From contig NZ_JALU01000002.1 of the NCBI RefSeq assembly GCF_000525775.1, positions 43,938-107,937 on the forward strand: a stretch of 64,000 nucleotides of DNA, given 5' to 3'. Origin of the DNA: Mogibacterium timidum ATCC 33093. Its GTDB lineage: Bacteria > Bacillota > Clostridia > Peptostreptococcales > Anaerovoracaceae. Within the stretch, counting starts at the first letter, position 1, and every line of letters begins with the position of its first letter. The position numbers and the translations under genes were made by a program. The notes beneath the pieces were generated by a model. The model saw only the letters and a program-made list of their open reading frames with translations, did no database searches and had not been told where the DNA came from. Below are positions 1 through 7,459 of the stretch, one piece after another.

Positions 1-23
1 AATATGATGACTAGATTTACCAT
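1..23 (-). CDS. rnfA: RnfA, N-terminal fragment (cut by window edge)
   Basis: Only the first seven codons (MVNLVII) lie in the window. The ATG overlaps the rnfE stop codon in a TAATG arrangement, which is typical of translational coupling. RnfA is a membrane subunit of the Rnf ferredoxin:NAD+ oxidoreductase and follows rnfE in the usual rnfCDGEAB order. The call rests on position and a plausible N-terminus, not on the family's diagnostic residues. Confidence 0.6.
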
Positions 24-727
24 TATGCCTCAGCTCCTTTCTCCTCTGCTGCAATCTCCTTAGCCTCTGCCAGGTTGCAGGAGTTGTACATTGGGCATGT
101 GCCGCAGCTGAATGTCTTTTTCTTAAGTGCCTTACCCTTGGTGATTACGTTGAGCACCGCGATGAGCAGTCCAAATACGAAGAATCCGCCAGGTGCGAGG
201 TTGAAGAATCCGATTGGGGTGAACCATGAACCGAATACTGTCATTCCGAACCATGTTCCGGCTCCGAGAAGCTCTCTGATTGTACCCATTACTGTAAGTG
301 TGAGTGTAAATCCGAGACCCATACCGATGCCGTCGAGAGCAGAATCAACAACCGTATTCTTGTTTGCAAATGCCTCCGCTCTTCCCAGGATGATGCAGTT
401 TACTACGATTAGAGGGATAAAGAGTCCGAGCGACTTGTATAGCGCAGGGACATACGCCTCCAGCAGGAACTGTACTACTGTTACGAATCCGGCGATTACT
501 ACGATGTAGCATGGGATCCTAACCTTATCCGGAATAACCTTACGTAGTAATGAAATTACTATGTTAGCTGCAATAAGTACCGCTGTAGTTGAGAGTCCCA
601 TTCCGAGACCGTTTGAAGCGGACGAAGATGTAGCTAGTGTAGGGCAGGTACCAATCAGCAGAACCAATACCGGATTTTCCTTGATGATACCATTTGTGAT
701 AATGGATAGCTTACTCTTTTTGCTCAT
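23..727 (-). CDS. rnfE: Rnf complex subunit RnfE
   Basis: Integral membrane subunit of the Rnf complex, which couples reduced-ferredoxin oxidation by NAD+ to Na+ or H+ export. The 234-residue protein has about six hydrophobic segments. It shows the RnfE/NqrD hallmark stretch near residues 19-45 (NPVLVLLIGTCPTLA) and a second conserved stretch near residues 107-135 containing NCIILGRAEAFA. The C-terminus carries extra cysteines (CGTCPMYNSC) after the last helix, perhaps binding metal, although this is not shown. The ATG directly abuts the rnfG stop, with GGGAGGGG upstream, and the stop overlaps rnfA. It is part of a tightly packed rnfCDGEA operon. Confidence 0.93.
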   Translation of the reverse strand: MSKKSKLSIITNGIIKENPVLVLLIGTCPTLATSSSASNGLGMGLSTTAVLIAANIVISLLRKVIPDKVRIPCYIVVIAGFVTVVQFLLEAYVPALYKSLGLFIPLIVVNCIILGRAEAFANKNTVVDSALDGIGMGLGFTLTLTVMGTIRELLGAGTWFGMTVFGSWFTPIGFFNLAPGGFFVFGLLIAVLNVITKGKALKKKTFSCGTCPMYNSCNLAEAKEIAAEEKGAEA

Positions 728-1309
728 TTATTTAGCCCCTCCCATAGCTTTGTACTGCTTGAGTCCGCAGAATACGGCCTCATGAATAGCCTGCGAGGAA
801 ATCGAAGCACCCGTGATGTGCTTAACCTTTGACTTCGCATCCTTGATCGTCTCACTTCCGAGATCGTTAAGCCCTTTATACTGTTCGAGGTGCTTAGGGT
901 CCTGAGCCTTTGTACCGATTCCCGGTGTATCCTGAGCACTCATAACAAGCACCTTGGTAATCTTACCCTTATTGTCGATGCCGACCATAGCTGTGAGAGC
1001 TCCTCCATAGCTGTTCGAGCTTACTGTAACAACTACGCCTGAGCCGTTTACAGCCTTTGAAGCCTCTGTTGCATATATTTTGTTCTTCTGGACTACAACG
1101 AGCTTTCCGTCGTAATTCTCGAATTCGCCGTGAGCCTCAGGAATAAGCTCGGACTTCGCCTTGTTCGACTCCTTGAGGTTGTTCTTATCGATGATTGGCT
1201 TCGTAACACCGTACGCCATAGCAAGTGCAAATGTAACTACGAAACAAATCAGTACGAGCACGAGGATAGGCGAAACGAAATTTGAAAATGCACTATTGTT
1301 CTTCTTCAT
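728..1309 (-). CDS. rnfG: Rnf complex subunit RnfG (FMN-binding)
   Basis: Extracytoplasmic flavoprotein subunit of Rnf. It is 193 residues long with one N-terminal membrane anchor (about residues 11-33) followed by an FMN-binding domain. The sequence HITGASISSQAIHEAV near residues 164-179 contains the S/T-G-A-S/T-type motif in which a threonine or serine receives FMN by a phosphoester bond. ApbE, encoded at 22242-23285, is the enzyme class that makes this bond. The start codon overlaps the rnfD stop by one base. Confidence 0.93.
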   Translation of the reverse strand: MKKNNSAFSNFVSPILVLVLICFVVTFALAMAYGVTKPIIDKNNLKESNKAKSELIPEAHGEFENYDGKLVVVQKNKIYATEASKAVNGSGVVVTVSSNSYGGALTAMVGIDNKGKITKVLVMSAQDTPGIGTKAQDPKHLEQYKGLNDLGSETIKDAKSKVKHITGASISSQAIHEAVFCGLKQYKAMGGAK

Positions 1310-2277
1310 TATTTCGCACCTCCTTTTACATAGCCCTTATACGTCCATCTGTTGATAAGTGGCGTGCAGATGTTCATCAGCAGGATGGAGAAGGAAACAC
1401 CTTCCGGGTAGTTGCCCCATAGACGAATAGCCATGGTGATAACTCCGCATCCGATACCGAATAGGATCTGACCTTTAGTTAGCTTAGGCGATGTCACATA
1501 GTCTGTAGCCATGAAGAATGCACCCAGCATCACACCACCTGCACACACATGGAATATAGCCATGTTGAAATCCCCCTTGTAGTATGCAAGAGCGATTACA
1601 AATACAGTTCCGATGAATGCACATGGAATAGCCGGTGAAATAACCTTTCTCCAGATAAGGAACAGTCCTCCGACCAGAAGTGCCAGAGCACTTACTTCTC
1701 CGAGGGATCCGCCCGTGAAGCCGAGGAACATGTCCATGTTGGACGGAAGATCAGCCTTGCCGGTCCCACCGGCAACGAGAGCTAGAGGTGTAGGCCCTGT
1801 TACGGCATCAGTCTGTGCTGCCATCCTCGGTAACGGCCAAGATGTCATCTGCGCTGCGAACGAGATAAACAGGAAGATTCTGGCTGTGATAGCCGGGTTT
1901 ACAAAATTCCTGCCGATACCTCCGTACAGCTGCTTAATAACAACGATAGCTACAAAGCATCCGATGATTGCCATCCATACAGGGAAGCTGGATGGAACGT
2001 TAAACGCGATTAACAGACCTGTTACTGCGGCACTGAGGTCGCTAATTGTCTGTGGCTTCTTGGCTAGCAAATTGTAAATCCACTCGAATGCCACGCTGGC
2101 AACCACACATGATACGGAGAGTAGCAGAACTCTGGCCCCGAAGATGTATACGCTGGCAACTAGCGCCGGAAGCAGTGCAAGCAGAACAGTTCCCATTAAT
2201 TTGGTAGTATCTTCGTCCGTAACGATATGCGGAGATGTCGATACTATCAGATTGTTATGAAATTTCTTATTATCCAT
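1309..2277 (-). CDS. rnfD: Rnf complex subunit RnfD
   Basis: Membrane subunit of Rnf, related to NqrB, 322 residues with about nine hydrophobic segments. The likely flavinylation site lies in TGPTPLALV near residues 161-169, where the usual alanine before the acceptor threonine is a proline. The threonine itself is kept. GGIGRNFVNPAITARIFLF near residues 119-137 is a conserved family stretch. The gene overlaps the end of rnfC by eight bases and the start of rnfG by one, so the operon is probably translationally coupled. Confidence 0.93.
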   Translation of the reverse strand: MDNKKFHNNLIVSTSPHIVTDEDTTKLMGTVLLALLPALVASVYIFGARVLLLSVSCVVASVAFEWIYNLLAKKPQTISDLSAAVTGLLIAFNVPSSFPVWMAIIGCFVAIVVIKQLYGGIGRNFVNPAITARIFLFISFAAQMTSWPLPRMAAQTDAVTGPTPLALVAGGTGKADLPSNMDMFLGFTGGSLGEVSALALLVGGLFLIWRKVISPAIPCAFIGTVFVIALAYYKGDFNMAIFHVCAGGVMLGAFFMATDYVTSPKLTKGQILFGIGCGVITMAIRLWGNYPEGVSFSILLMNICTPLINRWTYKGYVKGGAK

Positions 2278-3589
2278 TCTTCTTCGCTGCCTCCTTTACC
2301 AAGCCTTTCGCGAGCTTATTGGTAAAGCTCAAGGGTCTTCTCGCAGGACATACATATGAGCAGCTTCCGCACTCCATGCACTGCATAACCCTGAACTTAT
2401 CAAGTGACTCTGCGTCATCTCTCTCGTAGAAATCTGCGTATAGCATAGGAACGAGCTTGAATGGACATGCGTGGTGGCAACGTCCACAGTTGATACATCC
2501 TGTCTCGGTCTTAACTGTAGCCGATTCCTTGCCGAAGCATAGAAGAGAACCTGTATTCTTAACAGTTGGAGTCTCATCCGAATGAGTTGCACGCCCCATC
2601 ATAGGTCCGCCCATTACGATTTTCTTAGGCTCCTGCTTATATCCGCCGCAGAACTCGACAACATCAGCGATGCGAGTTCCGATTGGAACGAATACGTTCT
2701 TAGGCTCCGCAACAGCATCTCCATCTACAGTAATTCTCCTCTGCACAAGCGGCATGCCCGTTCTGAAGTACTGTCCTAGGATAGCGATTGTAGATACATT
2801 ACAAAGGATTACTCCCAGCTGTGCCGGGAGCACACCGGCATTCATAACCTGACCGGTTGTCTCATATACAAGCACACGCTCGGCACCCTTAGGATATCTC
2901 GACTGCAGCTTGCATACCTCAATGTTATTGATACCGTTCTGCTGAATCAGTCTGTTCATATTGTCGATGGCATCAGGCTTATTCTCCTCGATGCCGAGAA
3001 TTCCATTCTCGAGGTTGAGATACTTCATCGTTAGAAGCATACCGTCGAGGACATCCTGTCCATCCTCTACCATCACTCTGTTATCGCCTGTGATGAATGG
3101 CTCGCATTCAGCACCGTTAATAACTAAATACTTACACTCGTCTAGATTCTTTGGATCCATCTTGATGCTCGTAGGGAACGAAGCACCTCCTAATCCAACC
3201 ATACCACTAGCTCGTACTGCCTTGACAAAATCCGCATGATTTTCAACGCGAGGAATCTGCACCTCTTCGCTGACATCCTGCTTCTTATCAGTCTCAATTA
3301 CAATATGTGTCTCCATTCCGCCCATAGAAGAACGTACTGACGTAATATCGGTAACCGTTCCGGAAACGCTGGAATGAACCGGTGCGCTAACGAAAGCTTC
3401 TGTGTCACCGATCTTCTGACCGACCTTGACATAGTCACCCTTAGCAACGAGAGGCTGACAAGGAGCACCAATGCTCTGCGACATGCAGATTTCAACCACA
3501 TCCGGAATCGGCATCACTTCGGTCTCACGACCTGCAGTATTCTTGTGATGCTTAACCAAAATGCTTGGTAGATGTTTACCTTGGCTCAT
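2270..3589 (-). CDS. rnfC: Rnf complex subunit RnfC (Fe-S, NADH-binding)
   Basis: Cytoplasmic-side electron-transfer subunit of Rnf, carrying the NADH/FMN-binding (Complex1_51K-like) region and two [4Fe-4S] clusters. Two CxxCxxCxxxCP motifs are visible near the C-terminus (CINCGRCHHACP and CMECGSCSYVCP). An N-terminal biotinyl-lipoyl-like hairpin (GDYVKVGQKIGD) is also typical. The start at 3589 (MSQGKH) is preferred over a longer frame beginning at 3658 because AAGGAAGG lies about 10 bases upstream. This gives 439 residues. It is the first gene of the rnf operon. Confidence 0.93.
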   Translation of the reverse strand: MSQGKHLPSILVKHHKNTAGRETEVMPIPDVVEICMSQSIGAPCQPLVAKGDYVKVGQKIGDTEAFVSAPVHSSVSGTVTDITSVRSSMGGMETHIVIETDKKQDVSEEVQIPRVENHADFVKAVRASGMVGLGGASFPTSIKMDPKNLDECKYLVINGAECEPFITGDNRVMVEDGQDVLDGMLLTMKYLNLENGILGIEENKPDAIDNMNRLIQQNGINNIEVCKLQSRYPKGAERVLVYETTGQVMNAGVLPAQLGVILCNVSTIAILGQYFRTGMPLVQRRITVDGDAVAEPKNVFVPIGTRIADVVEFCGGYKQEPKKIVMGGPMMGRATHSDETPTVKNTGSLLCFGKESATVKTETGCINCGRCHHACPFKLVPMLYADFYERDDAESLDKFRVMQCMECGSCSYVCPARRPLSFTNKLAKGLVKEAAKKNG

Positions 3590-3646
3590 CCTTAAGAACC
3601 CTTCCTTTCTTAGATTCGTACAAATAATATCCATTGCATAAGAGAA

Positions 3647-3675
3647 ATTATACATCAAAAATACGTATAAGTCAT
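3647..3675 (-). promoter_or_regulatory. Candidate sigma-A promoter of the rnf operon
   Basis: On the minus strand, ATGACT and TATAAT are separated by 17 bases, ending about 57 bases upstream of the rnfC start. The -35 is weak. The -10 region sits in a 15-base stretch that is repeated exactly at the promoter upstream of the gene at 12415-14901. Confidence 0.45.
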
Positions 3676-3676
3676 C

Positions 3677-5434
3677 TTAAACTTCCTTGAAATCTTCACA
3701 TTCAGGCGCAACTTTTATTCTTCCCTCTTCATCTACTCCGAGAACCACATGTTCTGCTACTAACTGATCTCTGACGTACAAGATAACATCTCTGCTGAGC
3801 ACTTCACCCGGGCAGGCGATAGGGCTGCCCGGCGGATATGGGACCAGAGATTCATATAAGACTCTCCCCTCTGCGCTGTAAAGCGGCACGGTTTCATATC
3901 TGTCCGGAATTCCGCGCTGCTCCAGCATTGCCGAAAGCGCGGGATTCCGGGCAGGAGATGGAGAGTCCGCGGCTTTGCTGCTTGAATTCACAGCTTGCGA
4001 GGCGGAGTCCGCGGCTTTGCTACCCGCCTTCTCGATCTGCAAAGCGACTTCCGCAATTTTGCTATCCGCCTTCGTGTATTTAGAGGTGGAATCTGCAATT
4101 TTGCCACCTGAAGCCCCCGCCGAATCGGAATCCTGCAATTCGGTGCGGCGGATTCCGCCGCTATACTGCACCGAGATCTCACGCAGGGCGGCCAGCATAT
4201 CCTCGTAGTCGCCTCTCTCGTTGCCGATTCCGGTCATCATCATTGCGTAGCCGCCGTGCGTGAGTTCAACCCAGATGTTCCGCTTCCGGAGCTCCTCCGC
4301 CAGCTGATCTCCGGATAGGCCGAGGGCTGACATTGTGAGATTTATCTTGGTATTGTCCAGTTCCGGACGCCGGATGAGATTGAGCCCTCGGATCCGGGCA
4401 GCCTCGCGGTAGAAATATTCGACGTCTGCTGCCCAGCTCTTGACCAGATTGTAGCCGTCCATTCTGAGTATCTGCTGATTGATGTCGAGGCTGCCCATCA
4501 GCAAATAACTCGGGCTGGTTGTCTGCAGCATGCGGATGAGCTCAGCTATTCGCGGAACATCCGGCCTCTCGGTGCAGATGTTGAGAATTGCGGAGCCGGT
4601 AAAGGACAGCAGAGTCTTGTGCGTGCTGTCGACAACGATGTCGGCTCCGCAATTCTCTGCCGCTCTGCAGCCCGCAGATAGTATCAATCTCTCGGGATCA
4701 GAACTCGGATTGCCGCTATTGCCACCGGCAGCAGCCCTGCCGTATTTGCTACTATCCAATCCCCTCAATCCCTGACTGCTGCCAGCGGGCTGCGGCGCAC
4801 CGTCCCGCCTCAGGTAATCAAAAAAATTGAGGTGTGCACCGTGCGCCTGATCCACAATAAGGATGCGGCCGTGCAGGTGAACAATATCAGCAATCCGTTC
4901 AATATCAGACAGCACACCGTAGTAATTCGGACTGGTCACCAGCACGGCCTTAATCATAGGATCCGCCATCAGCGCTGCTTCTATCCTGTCAGGATCCAAT
5001 CCCAGCTGCAGGCCGGTCTCCTCATCAAGCTCAGGCATTATATAGGACGGATTTATACCCCCGAGCCTGAGAGCCCCATAAACTGACTTGTGCGAGTTCC
5101 TGCCCATCAGCAGAGTATCCCCCCTTGGAACAGTGGCCAGAATAGCCGCCATCAGACCTGTGCTGCTTCCATTTACGAGAAGCTCGGTGTGTTTGACCCC
5201 GTACAGACCGGCGTAGCCGTTCATAATATCCTTGATGCGCTCCCGCGGCTGCTGCAGCGCGTCCGCACCCGGGATCTCGGTTATATCATTGCCCATAACA
5301 GTCTTGACGAAGTCGCCAAAGCCATATATCCCGTACAGCGTACTCCTGCCCTTGTGCCCCGGCATATGGAACGAAATCGGGCGTGACTCCTTGTGATATA
5401 TCAGAAAATCCGTAAGACTTATTTTATTTTTCAT
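3677..5434 (-). CDS. Orn/Lys/Arg decarboxylase-family PLP enzyme with inserted linkers
   Basis: Fold-type I PLP enzyme of the Orn/Lys/Arg decarboxylase major-domain family (COG1982). It shows the N-terminal FHMPGHKGR, DITEIPGAD and VNGSSTGLMAAI, the cofactor-ring motif DQAHGAH, and the PLP lysine in DSTHKTLLSFTGSA. The C-terminal domain retains PPGSPIACPGE. At 585 residues it is roughly 100 longer than typical Gram-positive homologues of about 480. The excess is a Gly/Ser/Ala insertion between DQAHGAH and DSTHKT, and a repetitive Ser/Ala/Lys linker (units like SKAADS, about residues 450-525) before the C-terminal domain. The start at 5434 follows GGAGG by 10 bases. The substrate cannot be told from sequence; arginine, lysine or ornithine are the family options. 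It ends just upstream of the rnf promoter. Confidence 0.85.
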   Translation of the reverse strand: MKNKISLTDFLIYHKESRPISFHMPGHKGRSTLYGIYGFGDFVKTVMGNDITEIPGADALQQPRERIKDIMNGYAGLYGVKHTELLVNGSSTGLMAAILATVPRGDTLLMGRNSHKSVYGALRLGGINPSYIMPELDEETGLQLGLDPDRIEAALMADPMIKAVLVTSPNYYGVLSDIERIADIVHLHGRILIVDQAHGAHLNFFDYLRRDGAPQPAGSSQGLRGLDSSKYGRAAAGGNSGNPSSDPERLILSAGCRAAENCGADIVVDSTHKTLLSFTGSAILNICTERPDVPRIAELIRMLQTTSPSYLLMGSLDINQQILRMDGYNLVKSWAADVEYFYREAARIRGLNLIRRPELDNTKINLTMSALGLSGDQLAEELRKRNIWVELTHGGYAMMMTGIGNERGDYEDMLAALREISVQYSGGIRRTELQDSDSAGASGGKIADSTSKYTKADSKIAEVALQIEKAGSKAADSASQAVNSSSKAADSPSPARNPALSAMLEQRGIPDRYETVPLYSAEGRVLYESLVPYPPGSPIACPGEVLSRDVILYVRDQLVAEHVVLGVDEEGRIKVAPECEDFKEV

Positions 5435-5601
5435 ATTTTCTATTCCTCCGCCTCCCGCTCTCCGTTTCAGCAATTCAGCTGCCACGCAGCTTTGGTTGGT
5501 ATACATCACGTTGAGGTGTGTTTCTGCAGCCGATACATGGACTGCACATCCCCCTCAGCACGATGCCGTAAATGCAGTTCCTGAAATCAATGTGTATTTT
5601 T

Positions 5602-5721
5602 ACAAATTGTGCGCATTGATACTAAAGTATGCATCGCAATTTGTTCTTGCTCTTGTAAGTAAAAAGCACAAAGAACAGATGCGACCTTATGGGTCATCCA
5701 ATCCTTGTGCTTACGTCGCAT
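5602..5721. ncRNA. Candidate structured RNA element / leader with a pseudoknot
   Basis: The gene-free stretch upstream of the decarboxylase contains strong complementarities. ACAAATTG at 5602-5609 pairs with CAATTTGT at 5637-5644, enclosing ATAC/GTAT. 5664-5674 pairs with 5702-5712 (10 of 11 positions). ATGCGAC at 5679-5685, inside that loop, pairs with GTCGCAT at 5715-5721 beyond it, which makes an H-type pseudoknot. A local hairpin GACC/GGTC (5683-5686 with 5692-5695) would compete with the second helix. It could be a 5' leader of the decarboxylase mRNA on the minus strand. No known riboswitch class is recognised. Confidence 0.35.
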
Positions 5722-5775
5722 TTCCAAAGGTAGGTGCGTATATGTGCATATATAACTCGTGTACGAGCTGTGATT

Positions 5776-5861
5776 ATTCAATTTAAACTGTATCGGTCAG
5801 TGACCAGCTTATCCATCGTCCTTTGAACCTCATTCGCATTCAATTTAAACTGTATCGGTCA
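5776..5861. repeat. Pair of perfect 24-bp direct repeats
   Basis: Identical 24-base copies lie at 5776-5799 and 5838-5861, separated by 38 bases. Each begins ATTCAATTTAAACTG. Similarity continues a few bases past the 3' end of each copy. Two units with no cas genes nearby are not enough for a CRISPR call. Confidence 0.7.
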
Positions 5862-6131
5862 ATGCCGATTACCGGCTCGGCACACATCCCCGGACTTCCG
5901 GGCAATTCGCTGTTGACAATTCGCCGTTGAACTGATAAACAGTCTGTTGCTGAACCGCAGATAAACCTCTGCTGTACAGACATAACTGTCACGCATTGGC
6001 GTCACACACAATCCGGCACCGAACTTACAGATAATCCGCTCAGGATCGACAGACAATCTGCCACCTGACAACAGCTATTCCCATGTACGGTCTAAACATG
6101 TAAGGATGCTTCGGAGTACAGGATTCGCAAG
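5862..6131. other. Gene-free stretch with an echo of the serS 3' end
   Basis: No convincing gene is present. Bases 6070-6098 repeat the last codons of serS (6141-6169) at 25 of 29 positions. Read on the minus strand the echo gives FRPYMGIAV, against [11 protein letters not shown] at the real terminus. It looks like a remnant of a local duplication. The only long frame here (near 5859-6071) has no family resemblance or good ribosome binding site. Confidence 0.5.
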
Positions 6132-7403
6132 TTAATCGATAACAGATCTTCCCATGTATGGTCTAAGCACCTTCGGCACTACTACGCTGCCGTCTTCCTG
6201 CTGGAAGTTTTCGAGAATTGCTGCAACTGTTCTGCCGACTGCGAGGCCGGAGCCGTTGAGAGTGTGAACAAACTCAGGCTTAGCCTTTTTCTCTCTTCTG
6301 AAGCGGATATTGGCACGTCTCGCCTGATAATCCTCGAAGTTTGAGCAGCTGGAAATCTCTACGTAGCGGCTGTAGCTCGGCATCCATACCTCGATATCAT
6401 ACGTCATAGCTGAAGAGAATCCGAGGTCGCCTGTGCATAGCCTAACCACTCTGTAAGGGATACCCAGTCTCTGCAGTATCTCCTCTGCATCATGCGTCAG
6501 CTTGTCCAGCTCTTCATACGAGTTGTCGGGGTTTACAAACTTGACCATCTCGACCTTGTTGAACTGGTGCTGTCTGATCAGTCCTCTGGTATCTCTGCCT
6601 GCGGAGCCTGCCTCCTTGCGGAAGCATGGCGTGTAAGCCGTGTAGTACACAGGCATATCTTCCGGCTCGATGATTTCATTTGAATGAAGATTTGTAACAG
6701 GTACCTCGGCCGTCGGGATCAAGAATAAATCCTTGGCCGGCACGTAGAACATGTCGTCCTCAAACTTGGGCAGCTGACCTGTTCCGGTCATAGCATCGCG
6801 GTTAGCCATAAAAGGCGGCAGTATCTCGGTGTAGCCCTGCTCCTCGGTATGGAGGTCGAGCATAAAATTGATAACCGCTCTCTCGAGCTTAGCGCCAATG
6901 CCCTTATATACTGTAAATCTCGCGCCGGAAATCTTGGAAGCGCGCTCGAAATCAAGGATATCGAGATTCGTACCGATATCCCAATGTGCCTTTGGCTCAA
7001 AGCTGAACTCGGTCGGCTCGCCGAACTTGCGCATCTCGAGGTTCTCTGTATCGTCCACCCCCTCCGGCACATCAGGATTAGGGGTGTTAGGGACATTGAG
7101 CAGTGCATTGTGCAGTTCATCCTCCACTTTGCTAACCTCTGCGTCCAGAGTCTTGATCTTGGAACTCAGTTCCTTCATCTCCGCAAACAGCGCCGAAGTA
7201 TCCTCGCCTGCCCTTTTGAGCTTAGGCACCTCGCGAGAGGCCGTATTCTGCTTATTTTTGAGCTGCTCCACCTCTGCGAGAAGTTCTCTTCTCCTCGTAT
7301 CAAGCTTTAGCACATTGTCTATGCCGAAATCACCCTTGCCGCGTCTTTCGACTGCAGCCTTAACGCTGTCAAAATTCTCTCTGACTCTCTTGACGTCAAG
7401 CAT
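6132..7403 (-). CDS. serS: Seryl-tRNA synthetase
   Basis: Charges tRNA-Ser with serine. The protein is 423 residues. The N-terminal arm is a long antiparallel coiled coil (about residues 25-105) that binds the tRNA-Ser variable arm. The class II core follows, with motif 2 ([20 protein letters not shown]) and motif 3 ([19 protein letters not shown]). The start at 7403 ([11 protein letters not shown]) has GGGAGG seven bases upstream and gives the standard N-terminus. The gene lies 56 bases downstream of glnA on the same strand. No T-box is visible in that gap. Confidence 0.96.
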   Translation of the reverse strand: MLDVKRVRENFDSVKAAVERRGKGDFGIDNVLKLDTRRRELLAEVEQLKNKQNTASREVPKLKRAGEDTSALFAEMKELSSKIKTLDAEVSKVEDELHNALLNVPNTPNPDVPEGVDDTENLEMRKFGEPTEFSFEPKAHWDIGTNLDILDFERASKISGARFTVYKGIGAKLERAVINFMLDLHTEEQGYTEILPPFMANRDAMTGTGQLPKFEDDMFYVPAKDLFLIPTAEVPVTNLHSNEIIEPEDMPVYYTAYTPCFRKEAGSAGRDTRGLIRQHQFNKVEMVKFVNPDNSYEELDKLTHDAEEILQRLGIPYRVVRLCTGDLGFSSAMTYDIEVWMPSYSRYVEISSCSNFEDYQARRANIRFRREKKAKPEFVHTLNGSGLAVGRTVAAILENFQQEDGSVVVPKVLRPYMGRSVID

Positions 7404-7459
7404 TTCGTAACCTCCCTCTTCCTGCATCTTCCCGGTACATTCCTGAATTACTTAAATAT

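Noticed and set aside
5776..5861. CRISPR array
   Set aside because: Only two repeat units, a 38-base spacer and no cas genes in the window; reported as a direct repeat only.
5859..6071. 70-residue frame on the minus strand
   Set aside because: No ribosome binding site or family resemblance, and the region contains duplicated fragments; probably chance.
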